A stretch of DNA of 64,000 bases, from contig RSEH01000177.1 of assembly GCA_006503475.1 (NCBI GenBank), positions 1 through 64,000 on the forward strand, in the 5' to 3' direction. Source of the stretch: Stentor roeselii (lineage: Eukaryota; Ciliophora; Heterotrichea; Heterotrichida; Stentoridae). The translations under genes and the position numbers were made by a program. Position 1 is the stretch's first letter, and every line of letters begins with the position of its first letter. This document shows positions 28,725-37,670 of this stretch, in pieces. A model generated the notes under the pieces. It was not told the origin of the DNA. It was given only the letters and a program-made list of their open reading frames with translations, and ran no database searches.

Positions 28725-30113
28725 TCAAATTTGGCAATTGCTTCGAGGAATTAAAAATCGAGGATTTTTGCATCTAATGATAAAAAGACACAATTTCCAT
28801 CCCAATAAGCCCACTCCTAAAACATGACCCACAACAACTGCCAAAAAAAAGCAACCCACTAAAAAAGGGCTCAAAATAGCTCCAAAAAAAATCCCACAGA
28901 AAATCAACCAAAATTCTTTACACTTTTCACCAGGACACTCCAAAACAAGCCCTCCACAATAGTCAGTAAAAAAGAAAGCACTGAACACAAGTGGTGCAAA
29001 AGCAAAAAACAAGGGTGTTAATAAAATTCCAATAAAAACAGCAAGAAAATAGCTTAAAATTAGATTTTTATCAGAAAATTCTTTCAACTTTTCAATCCTG
29101 ATATGCCCACGTCTAACTAAAAAAATTAAAAAACAGAAAAAAATGACAGAAAGAAAAGGAATGGCCAAAGGACAAAAAGCCATTCCAAGGACAATCAAAA
29201 AATGAGGGTCAATTTTTTTCAACTTCTTAACATCTGAAGAGATAAGATGAAAAGAAGAGTACTCACTTCCACACATCAAGCACCATTCATAACTGCATTT
29301 AGGACACTTTAAGTGATTTAATCGATATTTTTTCTTTATTTCATTCCTGCATTTCGGACAAGAATGTTTTAAATACTTTTTCGCTGAAATTTTGCAATTT
29401 TCGTTTGGGTGCCATTTGGACAAGCATAAAAAGCAGAACTCAAAACTGCAAAGGTTGCAAGTCAATTTTCTTTTGTTCGGAATTCCTTTGCCGTAGCCTT
29501 CGCAGTGGCCAGTTGGACAGAGTTTAATGAAAGGGTCTTGAAAAATTTCACATTTTTTTGACTCCTGGTACTGAAAAAAGACTGAATCTGTGACTGAGCT
29601 TTGAATAATCGATTCAGGAAGCAGGAAGAGACATCCTGTGTTGAGACAGGTTATCAGACTGGCTTTTCCAGAGTTTATTTTGTCTTGGATTGACTTTAAA
29701 AGACAACTGCTGCAAAAATCATGTCCACAGGGCAGAGGAACTTTTTCTGATGTTTTGTTTTTGCATGAAAGACATATGATGCTATCTAAACTTGCCACTT
29801 CTTTGGTTTTTTTGTTGAATATAAGATTTTCAGATGGAATTCTTGAAAATGATTCAGAGTCATCTGGAGAGTTTATTATTGGATCATTGGTTTCAGGTTT
29901 ATTTGAAAATTTTGATGATGAAATTGAATCGTTTTCAGATTGATTGAGAATTGATGGACTGAGAAGGAGAACTTCTTGTATTAACGAGCTTTTTTCATTG
30001 GGTTTAGTTTGGTGAATATCGTTTTCAGTTTTTGTTGGGGTTTTATTTAGATCTTGGGGTTTTTCTTGGATTTTATCTTGATTAAGGCCTTGGGGTTCAG
30101 TATGACTGTCCAT
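28725..30113 (-). CDS. RBR-type E3 ubiquitin ligase with membrane helices
   Basis: The product (462 residues) has RING1 at residues 114-165 (CLSCKNK...PCGHDFCSSCLL), an in-between-RING at 200-245 (KLTCNLCSFEFCFLCLSKWH) and RING2 at 252-282 (CPKCRNEIKKKYRLNHLKCP and CSYEWCLMCG). The catalytic cysteine of RING2 should be C270, in the NHLKC motif equivalent to NHMTC. Three or four hydrophobic helices follow (residues 305-450), so the enzyme is membrane-bound, similar in plan to the RNF19/RNF144 and ARI-like membrane RBRs. The N-terminal 100 residues are low-complexity and Ser-rich. Confidence 0.88.
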   Translation of the reverse strand: MDSHTEPQGLNQDKIQEKPQDLNKTPTKTENDIHQTKPNEKSSLIQEVLLLSPSILNQSENDSISSSKFSNKPETNDPIINSPDDSESFSRIPSENLIFNKKTKEVASLDSIICLSCKNKTSEKVPLPCGHDFCSSCLLKSIQDKINSGKASLITCLNTGCLFLLPESIIQSSVTDSVFFQYQESKKCEIFQDPFIKLCPTGHCEGYGKGIPNKRKLTCNLCSFEFCFLCLSKWHPNENCKISAKKYLKHSCPKCRNEIKKKYRLNHLKCPKCSYEWCLMCGSEYSSFHLISSDVKKLKKIDPHFLIVLGMAFCPLAIPFLSVIFFCFLIFLVRRGHIRIEKLKEFSDKNLILSYFLAVFIGILLTPLFFAFAPLVFSAFFFTDYCGGLVLECPGEKCKEFWLIFCGIFFGAILSPFLVGCFFLAVVVGHVLGVGLLGWKLCLFIIRCKNPRFLIPRSNCQI

Positions 30114-30359
30114 TTATCGAAATATTTGGTGAATTTAATCTTTATCATAAATTTGTTAGAAGAAAAGGATATCTTAATCAGTATTAAATATTAGAATCAC
30201 TCAAATCAGGGTCAAGAACTAATTCAGAAACTTTACATCAAATAGGAAAAAAATCACTGAAATTTTATCAAACTTTCATAATAATATTCTCCACTTTGTC
30301 AAAACCAATGAAAAAAATCCAATTCATACAAAACCCAATAAATACTAACCATTAAGTAA

Positions 30360-30914
30360 TTAAGCAATCGAAATCGGTACACTAAAAACAAAACAACAAG
30401 CGAAAGACCCAATCAAAAGTACCGAAACCAAAAAAAAACTATAACAAACAACCCAAAATCTATTCCTAGCCTGCATCTTATAAGGATACATGAAATACTC
30501 AAAAGGTTGAACCTTTCTACAAACCCCATTATCAACAGCATTGAACTGAATGACCCAGACATAGCAAATAACTCCCAATACCAAAAAAAGCGCCCCAAAA
30601 AAATATTTTCGATTCTTTTCAACAAAGACCCTGACCCTTGCATACTTATAAAACAAGTACTCAATAAAAACCCAGGTACTTAAAACAAATGCCAAGAAAG
30701 TCCAGGTGCATACAAAGTTATAAACAACAAAAACCACAGGAAAAATCCTTGAATGCGGAAGTGTCCAAAACAAAAGCCAAGCCAAGCTGCAGAAGTAATA
30801 AGCAATAAAAACATAAACCCACGAAGGCACAGGCCGTCTATTTAAAAAAGCTTTTGCTAGTTCAACCACGATATATCCTTTAACAATCCAGCTGATGACT
30901 TCAGTAAAGGTCAT
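30360..30914 (-). CDS. Small four-helix membrane protein of unknown function
   Basis: The product (184 residues) has four or five long hydrophobic segments rich in Phe, Trp and Tyr and few charges. No signal peptide or recognisable domain is seen. The codon use is like neighbouring genes and the start ATG stands 50 bases downstream of the start region of CHMP6, on the same strand. I do not assign a family. Confidence 0.55.
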   Translation of the reverse strand: MTFTEVISWIVKGYIVVELAKAFLNRRPVPSWVYVFIAYYFCSLAWLLFWTLPHSRIFPVVFVVYNFVCTWTFLAFVLSTWVFIEYLFYKYARVRVFVEKNRKYFFGALFLVLGVICYVWVIQFNAVDNGVCRKVQPFEYFMYPYKMQARNRFWVVCYSFFLVSVLLIGSFACCFVFSVPISIA

Positions 30915-30965
30915 GTTGAATTAGCTATCTATTAATAACCTCTAAACTACTATTGTATACGATAA

Positions 30966-31502
30966 CTATAAAGTAGAGATCCTTTTTGTGTATCTTTTTC
31001 TTATCGGTTGGCCTTCAGTACTTGTTCTTTCCTTGAACTCTTTCTCGATATAAGCATCGACTTCAGTTAAATCAGGAAAAGCTTTTCTGAGCTCTTGAGT
31101 GACTTCTTGTAGATACTCTTCATCAAGCTCCAGGATTTTCGCTACATCATCTCGACTTGCGATTTCATTAAGTGCAGCAAAAGACTTTTTGCTGTCTTCC
31201 AAGGCTTCTTTTTTTCTTCCTGACTTCTCGATTTCGATTGCGTCGTCCACTTTTCTCATCAGGTCTTGGAAAATCTTTTCCTGGCTGCGAAGGTAGAGAT
31301 ACTTCGATCTTAGTAATTTCGCCAGATCTTTTTTGTTCTCTGATTTGCAGGTTTCGATCCCGTTGTTGCAGTCCAGGTAGATTTTATGCACCGAGTGGAT
31401 TTTATCGATTATCTTGTCTCGGGTTGATTTCAGTTCTTCGTTCAGAAGGACTATTGCTGTTACTGGACTTACTTTTGACTTGCACATTACGCATTGGCCC
31501 AT
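30966..31502 (-). CDS. CHMP6: ESCRT-III subunit CHMP6/Vps20-like
   Basis: The product (178 residues) begins MGQCVMCKSK, the myristoylated N-terminus typical of Vps20/CHMP6, followed by the Snf7 core: a basic helix-loop-helix (LNEELKSTRDKIIDKIHSVH, LAKLLRSKYLYLRSQEK) and an acidic C-terminal half (VAKILELDEEYLQEVTQELR). CHMP6 links ESCRT-II to the Snf7 polymer in multivesicular-body budding. The closing segment is basic (KRYTKRISTL), which is unusual for the family. The start with MG and the Snf7 pattern make CHMP6 more likely than the other CHMPs. Confidence 0.75.
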   Translation of the reverse strand: MGQCVMCKSKVSPVTAIVLLNEELKSTRDKIIDKIHSVHKIYLDCNNGIETCKSENKKDLAKLLRSKYLYLRSQEKIFQDLMRKVDDAIEIEKSGRKKEALEDSKKSFAALNEIASRDDVAKILELDEEYLQEVTQELRKAFPDLTEVDAYIEKEFKERTSTEGQPIRKRYTKRISTL

Positions 31503-32076
31503 ATATTATTTATTGTTGAAGGATTATGAATGAATGTTTTTAGATTGTTGATGGAAGGTTATGAAGTGTTTTTTGGTTTGGGAAGATTTTAAAGGTTTTA
31601 AGAGAAGAGGTTATGGAGGAGATTTGTTTGGAAAAAGAATTTAGAGGAATTTTTTTGGTTTTTTTTTTTCGTGAATTTTTTGTACCTTGAGTTTTACATA
31701 ATTTTTTACGAGTGCAAAAGAAGTGGATGAAATTTTAGAAATATGGGATTTATGAAAAGTTCAGAAAAAATTGAATCGATAAATATTTCTGGAGAAGTTG
31801 AAAAGTTGATTGAAATAGTAGCATAACAGGTTTGAGTTGAGTTATTATGATAAATATTGAGCCTTATAAATTCATTGAATCTTAGCTGGATTCAATGGTT
31901 GTTAATTATTTTGGGCTATGCCCTTGCTAAATGATTAGTAGATAGTTTCAAGTATATATACACAAGATTAGATGCTTAGATTCATGAAATCTTAAGCATA
32001 ATAAAACTCAGGAATTAAGTAAAAAAAGATAGCAATATAGTCATTAATTTTCAAGTTGAGTGCGACTTGGCATTAA
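31503..32076. other. AT-rich gene-free stretch
   Basis: Very T- and A-rich, with a run of thymines near 31665. I see no gene, relic or repeat. It contains the promoter of CHMP6. Confidence 0.5.
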
Positions 32077-32517
32077 TTAAAATGATTTCGACCTCGAAAA
32101 CGATTTAAAAATGAAATTATTAAATTGTTCCGATCCAAGTCTTTTCCTTAAGCAAAAAGGAGCAGATGTCCGCTGGTCAGGATCTGGTTGATCGTTAATT
32201 TCGATCAAGTCAGGAATTGCACTTGGGAATGTCAGGTCAGGAATATCGAAGTCAAGAGCCACTGCAGTGGAAAGAGATGAATTTCGATTCTGCGAAGCTG
32301 AAGACGATCTTTTATGAAGAGATTTCGGACTTATCATTGAAGGGATTTCCCAAATCAGTCGACTGTAGGTATTGTTGATTGGTCTATCATGGGAAAAGTC
32401 ATAGCTATATATTAGCCCTTTTTCGAGACTATGCATTCGGATTTGTCGTCTTGCTGAATTCACCCAGTCCTCTACTTCTTTTATATAAGTTTCCGTTGGG
32501 TCTTCATTATCAGTCAT
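32077..32517 (-). CDS. Unknown small protein
   Basis: The product (146 residues) is rich in Ser, Asp and Pro with a helical N-terminus (EDPTETYIKEVEDWVNSARR) and a basic C-terminal tail (FIFKSFSRSKSF). It is more G+C-rich than its surroundings and starts at a good ATG preceded by A-rich sequence, so it is probably a gene. It contains possible phosphorylation sites (KRSSSAS) but no domain I know. Confidence 0.5.
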   Translation of the reverse strand: MTDNEDPTETYIKEVEDWVNSARRQIRMHSLEKGLIYSYDFSHDRPINNTYSRLIWEIPSMISPKSLHKRSSSASQNRNSSLSTAVALDFDIPDLTFPSAIPDLIEINDQPDPDQRTSAPFCLRKRLGSEQFNNFIFKSFSRSKSF

Positions 32518-33128
32518 TTTTGATAACGAACTTTTTGAATATAAACTCCGCTGAAGTTTAGATGTTTTGAAGAGGATGGATGGAGGTTTTAGCTTGGTTT
32601 AAATTTTTTTAAGGAATTTTTGAGAGTTTTAGATGGACTTTCGGTTTATTTGGAAGATTTTGGAAGGGTTTATTGGGGAGTGGGTTTAGGTGATTGGAAT
32701 GAAGAAGGTTTTTTGAGTTGGGATTTGAAATTGTTGGGATGTTTTTATGGTTTGGTATTGACGTGATTGACTGGCATGTTGTTGGGATTTTGGATTAATT
32801 GTAATATTCAATTTGATGCTTCATGGGCTTTGAATTTATTATTTTTTTAGGGAATCGAGCTCTTTATTCTTTATATTATGAGTGTATATCACTTTTCATA
32901 AGGGAATTGTTTTAATTCATCAAACCAGTGTGGCTATAATAATCAGAATTGTTCTGCTTTCTAAAATGAACACAATAGATAAATATTAAAACCCTTTTCA
33001 AAATTGATCGAAACTATTCTAAAATATTTTAAACTACTTGATAATGAAAATTCTGGAATCTTAAAGTATTCAATAATGTATCAATTCTATGATTAAACCG
33101 ATTTGATCTAATCTTTAATAAATCGAAA
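32518..33128. other. Gene-free stretch, G/T-rich on the plus strand
   Basis: About 600 bases. The first half is clearly G/T-rich on the plus strand, the second half plain AT-rich. No frame, repeat or RNA gene supported. Confidence 0.5.
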
Positions 33129-33368
33129 ATGTTCAGAAAGCTGTTGAAGCTACTCGGAGATTTTAAAGATGCAGAAATAAATCATTCACTGAGAGAATCA
33201 CTTGAAAAAAATCAAGCCTTTAGAAAAATTGTGATAGCGATACATGAATCGGCCACTAAACTAAAACCCAAAAATCTTAAAAGCAAAAAAAAAAAGAAAG
33301 ATGATGAACCCTTGGATATTGAAATTACACCTAAAGAAAATAAGAATGAGGAAAGTAAAAATGATTAA
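33129..33368 (+). CDS. Small lysine-rich protein
   Basis: The product (79 residues) has an amphipathic helical first half (MFRKLLKLLGDFKDAE, KNQAFRKIVIAIHES) and a charged Lys/Glu tail. The first 20 residues could act as a mitochondrial presequence or membrane-binding helix. No family is recognised. The gene stands alone between AT-rich gaps, with an A-rich context before ATG, and its codons resemble real genes. Confidence 0.4.
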   Translation: MFRKLLKLLGDFKDAEINHSLRESLEKNQAFRKIVIAIHESATKLKPKNLKSKKKKKDDEPLDIEITPKENKNEESKND

Positions 33369-33524
33369 ATGATTACTAGTTTGGTTTAATTGAATATTGA
33401 ATATCTCATACAATAATTTACTATTTAAATAATTAAGATCTTTTAAATAACATTCGGATTGTAGTACTAGCCCTTCAAATGAGACTCACTTAAAGTATTC
33501 AAGTTCTTCTCGATCAGGTCCATA

Positions 33525-34436
33525 TTAAACATTAAACAAATTTTTAAACTGTTTGACATCATATTCCACTGTATTTTCTTGTTTAGTTGGAGTACTCATA
33601 ACAAGCACTTCTCCTTCAGTTTCCACTCCCTCAGATTTACCTTCCTTTTTATCATAAAAGTACTTCTGATTAAATTCCTTCAATTTTTTTGCGTAAACCG
33701 ATATTTGAGCCTCAGCAGGTTCTGGCGTTAAGTTAAAAATTCTTTTCATAGCCTTTACATTGATCTGTTTTTTAACTGCGTTTCTCGAAAGGTTTCTTTC
33801 AGGTTTTACTTTTTTTTCCTTGTAAACAACTTTCAATCCAGCAAATCTCGGACTTCTCCTCAAAGGCGACTGTTTAATCGAAGAAGCAGTCGAAGTTTTA
33901 GGTGCTTTTCTTTTTTTCGGCAATTCCGGCTGCGTATCTTCTAAAAATTCCTGAGCTTCTTCAAACAACTCAAGTTCCTTCGACAACTCAAGTAAAAAAT
34001 CAGGATCAACAATCCTAGAGTACCTCGGCAATATTTCCTGAATAAAGAAATGATTAAAAAGTGAAGAATCTCTCTGAATAGCAAGCTGCAACGATAAACT
34101 CCTTCCAATCTTCGAAAGTTTTAAAACTTTTTCACTACTCGGAGCACTTCGCAGCAGTTCCAACTGCAGATAAAATTTGATTTTACAATGGAACTAAATA
34201 AATTTCACGATTTCTTTACTACTCTCTACAATTTTCAAAATTTTCTCAAAAGTTTCCTGTAAAATATTCTGTAAAGGAAAACATCGACTATTTAAAAGTC
34301 CAACAAGACTATCAACAGTCTCCAAGAATTCAGTAAGACTTTCTCCTTCATTTCTCTTGATAACTTTCAATAATTCATCAGAGTAAAACTCAGGTGCACA
34401 CTTCGCGAAAAATCTGTATTCAATTAAACTTTCCAT
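33525..34436 (-). CDS. Unknown nuclear-type protein, one intron
   Basis: Exons 34436-34209 and 34193-33525 give 298 residues once a 15-base intron (GTGAAATTTATTTAG, 34194-34208) is removed, which eliminates an in-frame TAG. The N-terminal 150 residues are helical, with repeats of Leu/Ile heptads, and look like a small HEAT-like domain. The second half has a basic Ser/Pro/Arg motif (PKKRKAPKTSTASS, a nuclear-localisation type) and PLRRSPRFAGLKV, so a nuclear role is likely. I recognise no family. The start is 22 bases from the start of the thiolase gene on the other strand. Confidence 0.65.
34194..34208 (-). other. 15-base intron
   Basis: GTGAAATTTATTTAG on the minus strand, phase 0, with an in-frame TAG as its last codon. 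It joins SSKEI to FHCKIKFYLQ. Confidence 0.75.
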
Positions 34437-34458
34437 TTAAATATAAGAAACGAATATT
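34437..34458. promoter_or_regulatory. 22-base divergent promoter
   Basis: Only 22 bases lie between the start codons of the gene at 33525-34436 (minus) and acetyl-CoA acetyltransferase (plus). It is almost all A and T. Both transcripts must begin in it or just outside. Confidence 0.5.
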
Positions 34459-35661
34459 ATGGAAAGATTAGCCGTGATCACCAATCATTTATCAGCGAAT
34501 CGCGATGTCTGCATCGTGGCAGCAGGGCGGTCTCCGATGACTCAGTACAGAGGGGCCTTATCCGGCTACACAGCAGTCGACCTTGCGGCTCTGACATTGA
34601 AAGGAACTTTGGAAAAATACCAGATCGCATCATCTTCAGTCCAAGAGCTATTTCTTGGCAACGTCTACGCCGCTGGTCTCGGACAGTCCCCTGCGAAGCA
34701 AGTCGCTGTGAAGGCAGGTCTTCCAGACTCGACGATTTGCACGAATTTGAACAAGGTCTGCAGCTCTGGAATGGTTGCACTTACTTCAGCTTTCATGACA
34801 ATAAAACAAGGAATTCAAGATGTAGTCGTCGCTGGAGGTGTTGATATTATGTCTAATGTTCCTCATTATATGGCTCGAAATAGTACTACTAAAGGAGATA
34901 CCAACCTTGTTGATGGAATGATTAAAGATGGACTCTGGGACTCCAGGTATAATGTGCATATGGGCGAATGTGCTGAAAGATGTGCAGATAAATATTCGAT
35001 TTCTAGACAAGATATGGATACTTTCGCTGTTAATTCTAATACTAAAGCTGTTCAGGCATGGGCAAATGGCAAGTTCAATAATGAAGTCATTCCACTTAAA
35101 GACCCTAAAAATCCAGCTGTGACGATTTCAAAAGATTCTATCAAGGGACCTTCTCAAAAATTCACCGAAATGCGTCCCGCATTTCGGAAGGAAAAAGGAA
35201 AAGTAACAGCAGGGAATGCTTCTCCTCTAAGTGACGGTTCAGCAATGTTAGTCCTAGCATCTCGAGCAAAAGCATCTGAGATGGGTTGGAAAGTTTTAGC
35301 AACAATAGAAACCTTTGCAAATGCCGAGCAAAATAACATCGAATTCACAACTTCTCCTAATCTTGCAGTGAGAATAGCAGCAGAACGTGCAGGTCTCGAT
35401 CTTCAAAAAGTAGATTATTTCGAGTTAAATGAAGCTTTTGCAGTTGTTGGAATTGCGAACACCCAACTTCTAGGAATCGATGCAAATAAAGTTAATGTTT
35501 ATGGAGGAGCTGTCGCCCTTGGCCATCCTTTAGGCTGCTCTGGAGCGAGAATAGTTGTGACTTTGATTAATGTGCTGAAACAAGAAGGTGGAAAAGTAGG
35601 AATTGCAGGGATTTGTAATGGGGGAGGAGGAGCGACTGCTGTGGTGGTCAGGGTAGAATAG
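34459..35661 (+). CDS. Acetyl-CoA C-acetyltransferase (thiolase)
   Basis: The product (400 residues) is a complete biosynthetic-type thiolase. The acyl-binding Cys lies in NKVCSSGM (about residue 101), the second catalytic Cys in GICNGGGGA near 387, and the His of the conserved loop in GGAVALGHPLGCSGAR near 352. It joins two acetyl-CoA to acetoacetyl-CoA, the first step of the mevalonate pathway, which makes the substrates of prenyl synthases; two prenyl synthases lie 4 to 9 kb downstream. A mitochondrial presequence is not obvious; the N-terminus (MERLAVITNHLSANRDVCIV) could be a weak one, so compartment is open. Confidence 0.94.
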   Translation: MERLAVITNHLSANRDVCIVAAGRSPMTQYRGALSGYTAVDLAALTLKGTLEKYQIASSSVQELFLGNVYAAGLGQSPAKQVAVKAGLPDSTICTNLNKVCSSGMVALTSAFMTIKQGIQDVVVAGGVDIMSNVPHYMARNSTTKGDTNLVDGMIKDGLWDSRYNVHMGECAERCADKYSISRQDMDTFAVNSNTKAVQAWANGKFNNEVIPLKDPKNPAVTISKDSIKGPSQKFTEMRPAFRKEKGKVTAGNASPLSDGSAMLVLASRAKASEMGWKVLATIETFANAEQNNIEFTTSPNLAVRIAAERAGLDLQKVDYFELNEAFAVVGIANTQLLGIDANKVNVYGGAVALGHPLGCSGARIVVTLINVLKQEGGKVGIAGICNGGGGATAVVVRVE

Positions 35662-35670
35662 TTAATAAAA

Positions 35671-35808
35671 ATGTTTACCAATTTTATGGTCTTTGCTGGA
35701 GGAGTCGCTTGTGGCGTGTGGTATATGAGCTTTACTTTCAAGAGCCCTGCTGGAATTTCGAAGGAAAAAATCGATGAGTTGAGGATGAATGTCACTCGAA
35801 ATAGTTAG
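35671..35808 (+). CDS. 45-residue single-helix membrane microprotein
   Basis: A short frame, ATG at 35671 to TAG at 35808, reads MFTNFMVFAGGVACGVWYMS and then FTFKSPAGISKEKIDELRMN. The first 24 residues form one membrane helix, the rest a short amphipathic tail. It begins 9 bases after the thiolase stop and ends 40 bases before the next ATG, in a space that would otherwise be an abnormal gap for this region. The A-rich pre-ATG context is like that of the neighbours. It resembles the small membrane subunits of mitochondrial complexes in style, but I cannot name it. Confidence 0.5.
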   Translation: MFTNFMVFAGGVACGVWYMSFTFKSPAGISKEKIDELRMNVTRNS

Positions 35809-35848
35809 ATAATTGAAGAAGTGGTTAAAGTTAGTATTCATTAACATT

Positions 35849-36841
35849 ATGAACATCTTCTTACCTCGACTTAAACAACGAAGCACTTCAAGGACTAAAC
35901 TCGTTTTAACTCCTCATAAAATCTTTCAAATGCAACCGATTCATAACAAAAGTGCTGATCTTCACAAGTCCTCTCAAATCACACTGAAAGGAAAACTGGT
36001 CTCTAAAAACAACTCATTCGAAAAACGACCTTCTTACTTTTCTCGGTCTCCAAAAGCTGCCCGTTTGAAAGTTTTCCGGAAAATCGATCCACTTTTCGTG
36101 ACTTTTGACAAGACCCAGATAAAAGAAAGTTTCAATCCAAAAGTACTTAAATCCAAGTATCAGCTTTATTCTGAGGTGATAAAAGGACTGCTCTCAATGT
36201 CACCAGGTTCTAAAGAAGTTTCAGGGACTTGCCTTCTGGACTTGTTTTTAGACCTCGGGTATAGTTCAGATAGTAAAACTCTTGAATTAGTCTTAAGAGC
36301 TGCCTGCTCGAATCCCTTTCTTTGCTCATTCAGCAAGTCAGACCTTAAAAGTTTTCTCTTCGAAGACAAACAAGAAAGTTCTTTTCTCACAATTTTAAAA
36401 GAGCTAAAAGACTTAAAAGACCTGAAAAAACCACCTGGTCAAAATTTCGACTCTTATATAAAACTGTTGAAAAGGTGGTGGGCTCAGATCTGCTCAGCAA
36501 AAAACGGCTTTGCACCATCTGAAGCAGTTTGTAACTTTCTGGTAAAAATCAGTGTATTTTCCTCTTCATCTGAAGTGAAAAAGGCTTTTGAGAAAATTTC
36601 TCAATATATGAATTTTAGTCAGTTCCTTGGAATCTTTTCCAGAGGTCTGTTCAAATTTTTACTTCTAAGTCTTTGTGAAGACTTCATCGGGCAGAAGGTG
36701 GTTCCAGCTGATATCGAGTTGAATGCTTTAAGAAGAGAAAGAATGCTGAATACTCTAAGCAGCCTCAACAGTCTTACCCCAAAAAGTTCCATCAACGAGT
36801 CAACCGTCATCGACCGACTCAACCCAAAAGGAAAAAGATGA
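35849..36841 (+). CDS. Gene X: unknown protein; 3' part duplicated at 40430-40638
   Basis: The product (330 residues) starts at ATG 35849 (MNIFLPRLKQRSTSRTK); the frame is open upstream only from a TTG. The N-terminus is basic and Ser-rich. The middle has helical segments separated by acidic loops (LFLDLGYSSDSKTLELVLRA), reminiscent of degenerate EF-hand or ARM helices, and a WW-containing helix (KLLKRWWAQICSAKN). The C-terminal CEDFIGQKVVPADIELNALR is the part preserved in the decayed copy. The function is unknown. Confidence 0.6.
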   Translation: MNIFLPRLKQRSTSRTKLVLTPHKIFQMQPIHNKSADLHKSSQITLKGKLVSKNNSFEKRPSYFSRSPKAARLKVFRKIDPLFVTFDKTQIKESFNPKVLKSKYQLYSEVIKGLLSMSPGSKEVSGTCLLDLFLDLGYSSDSKTLELVLRAACSNPFLCSFSKSDLKSFLFEDKQESSFLTILKELKDLKDLKKPPGQNFDSYIKLLKRWWAQICSAKNGFAPSEAVCNFLVKISVFSSSSEVKKAFEKISQYMNFSQFLGIFSRGLFKFLLLSLCEDFIGQKVVPADIELNALRRERMLNTLSSLNSLTPKSSINESTVIDRLNPKGKR

Positions 36842-36871
36842 CTTTAATAAATTTGCAAATTTTAATAAATA

Positions 36872-37648
36872 ATGAGATACTCCCCTGATCAAGCAGCAAG
36901 AATCATTCAAAGAGCCGTCAGAAATCGCAGGTCAAGAAAAACTCCTGCAGTTCTTGATGAGATGAGAAGAGCTGAGTTGCAGATCATCAAGGAAAAACAT
37001 CGAGAACGTCTTGAAGCTAAAGAAAGAGAATATCTTTTTTTAAGTAAACTTCCTGCCGATGCTGTTTTAAAACTTTACCTTCGAAAACAACATCAAGCCG
37101 CTATCGTCATTCAAGCTTTTTGGCGCGGCAGAGCCGCGCGGAGGAAGATTAAAAACATTCGGAAAGTAGAACCACCCGCGAAAGTTGAAAAAATTAGGAC
37201 TTATAAGTTGCCTCCTGACTCTTTTTACTCAAAAATCAGTGAAGAACGACATGCGGAACTTGTTAAAAGGGTCAGACTTAAAGGAAATGGAGATTTAGAA
37301 GAATATAAAGAAAAGTATTCAAAGTTCTTGTCGAAACAAGTCGCATGGGAAAAACTTAGACAACAACGTCGAGGGGATCGGTTGGAAATACAGAGGATTA
37401 TTAAGGCACTCATTGAAAGCAAGAGTCTTAATAAAAATTTGAATTATTTTGTTGAGAATCCTACTGGTGAAGAACTTTTGAAAGCAAGGAAGATACATAA
37501 GAGTAAAATTGTTGACCCGAAGAAATGGTGGATGAATCTTGATTGGGATGATGATATTGAAGCTGTTGGGTCTAATATTTTGGAACAGATTCAAGAGTAT
37601 AAACTTAATTTGTATAGGGAAAGACGACTGGAATTTGCTAAGTTTTAG
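36872..37648 (+). CDS. IQ-motif protein
   Basis: The product (258 residues) has two IQ-type motifs: AARIIQRAVRNRRSRKT at residues 8-24 and AAIVIQAFWRGRAARRKIK near 76. Between and after them lie long basic/acidic helices. IQ motifs bind calmodulin; proteins of this form occur in cilia and basal bodies (for example IQCB1 and IQ-domain ciliary subunits), so a calmodulin-linked cytoskeletal role is likely. DNA for WRGRAAR contains a G+C-rich hairpin, present also in the decayed copy at 40665-41481. Confidence 0.75.
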   Translation: MRYSPDQAARIIQRAVRNRRSRKTPAVLDEMRRAELQIIKEKHRERLEAKEREYLFLSKLPADAVLKLYLRKQHQAAIVIQAFWRGRAARRKIKNIRKVEPPAKVEKIRTYKLPPDSFYSKISEERHAELVKRVRLKGNGDLEEYKEKYSKFLSKQVAWEKLRQQRRGDRLEIQRIIKALIESKSLNKNLNYFVENPTGEELLKARKIHKSKIVDPKKWWMNLDWDDDIEAVGSNILEQIQEYKLNLYRERRLEFAKF

Positions 37649-37670
37649 GAGTTTTTATGGTTTATATTTA

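Noticed and set aside
36872-37648. Gene X and IQ gene as one spliced gene
   Set aside because: The gap is 30 bases, contains no 15-base intron and ends with a normal A-rich start context.
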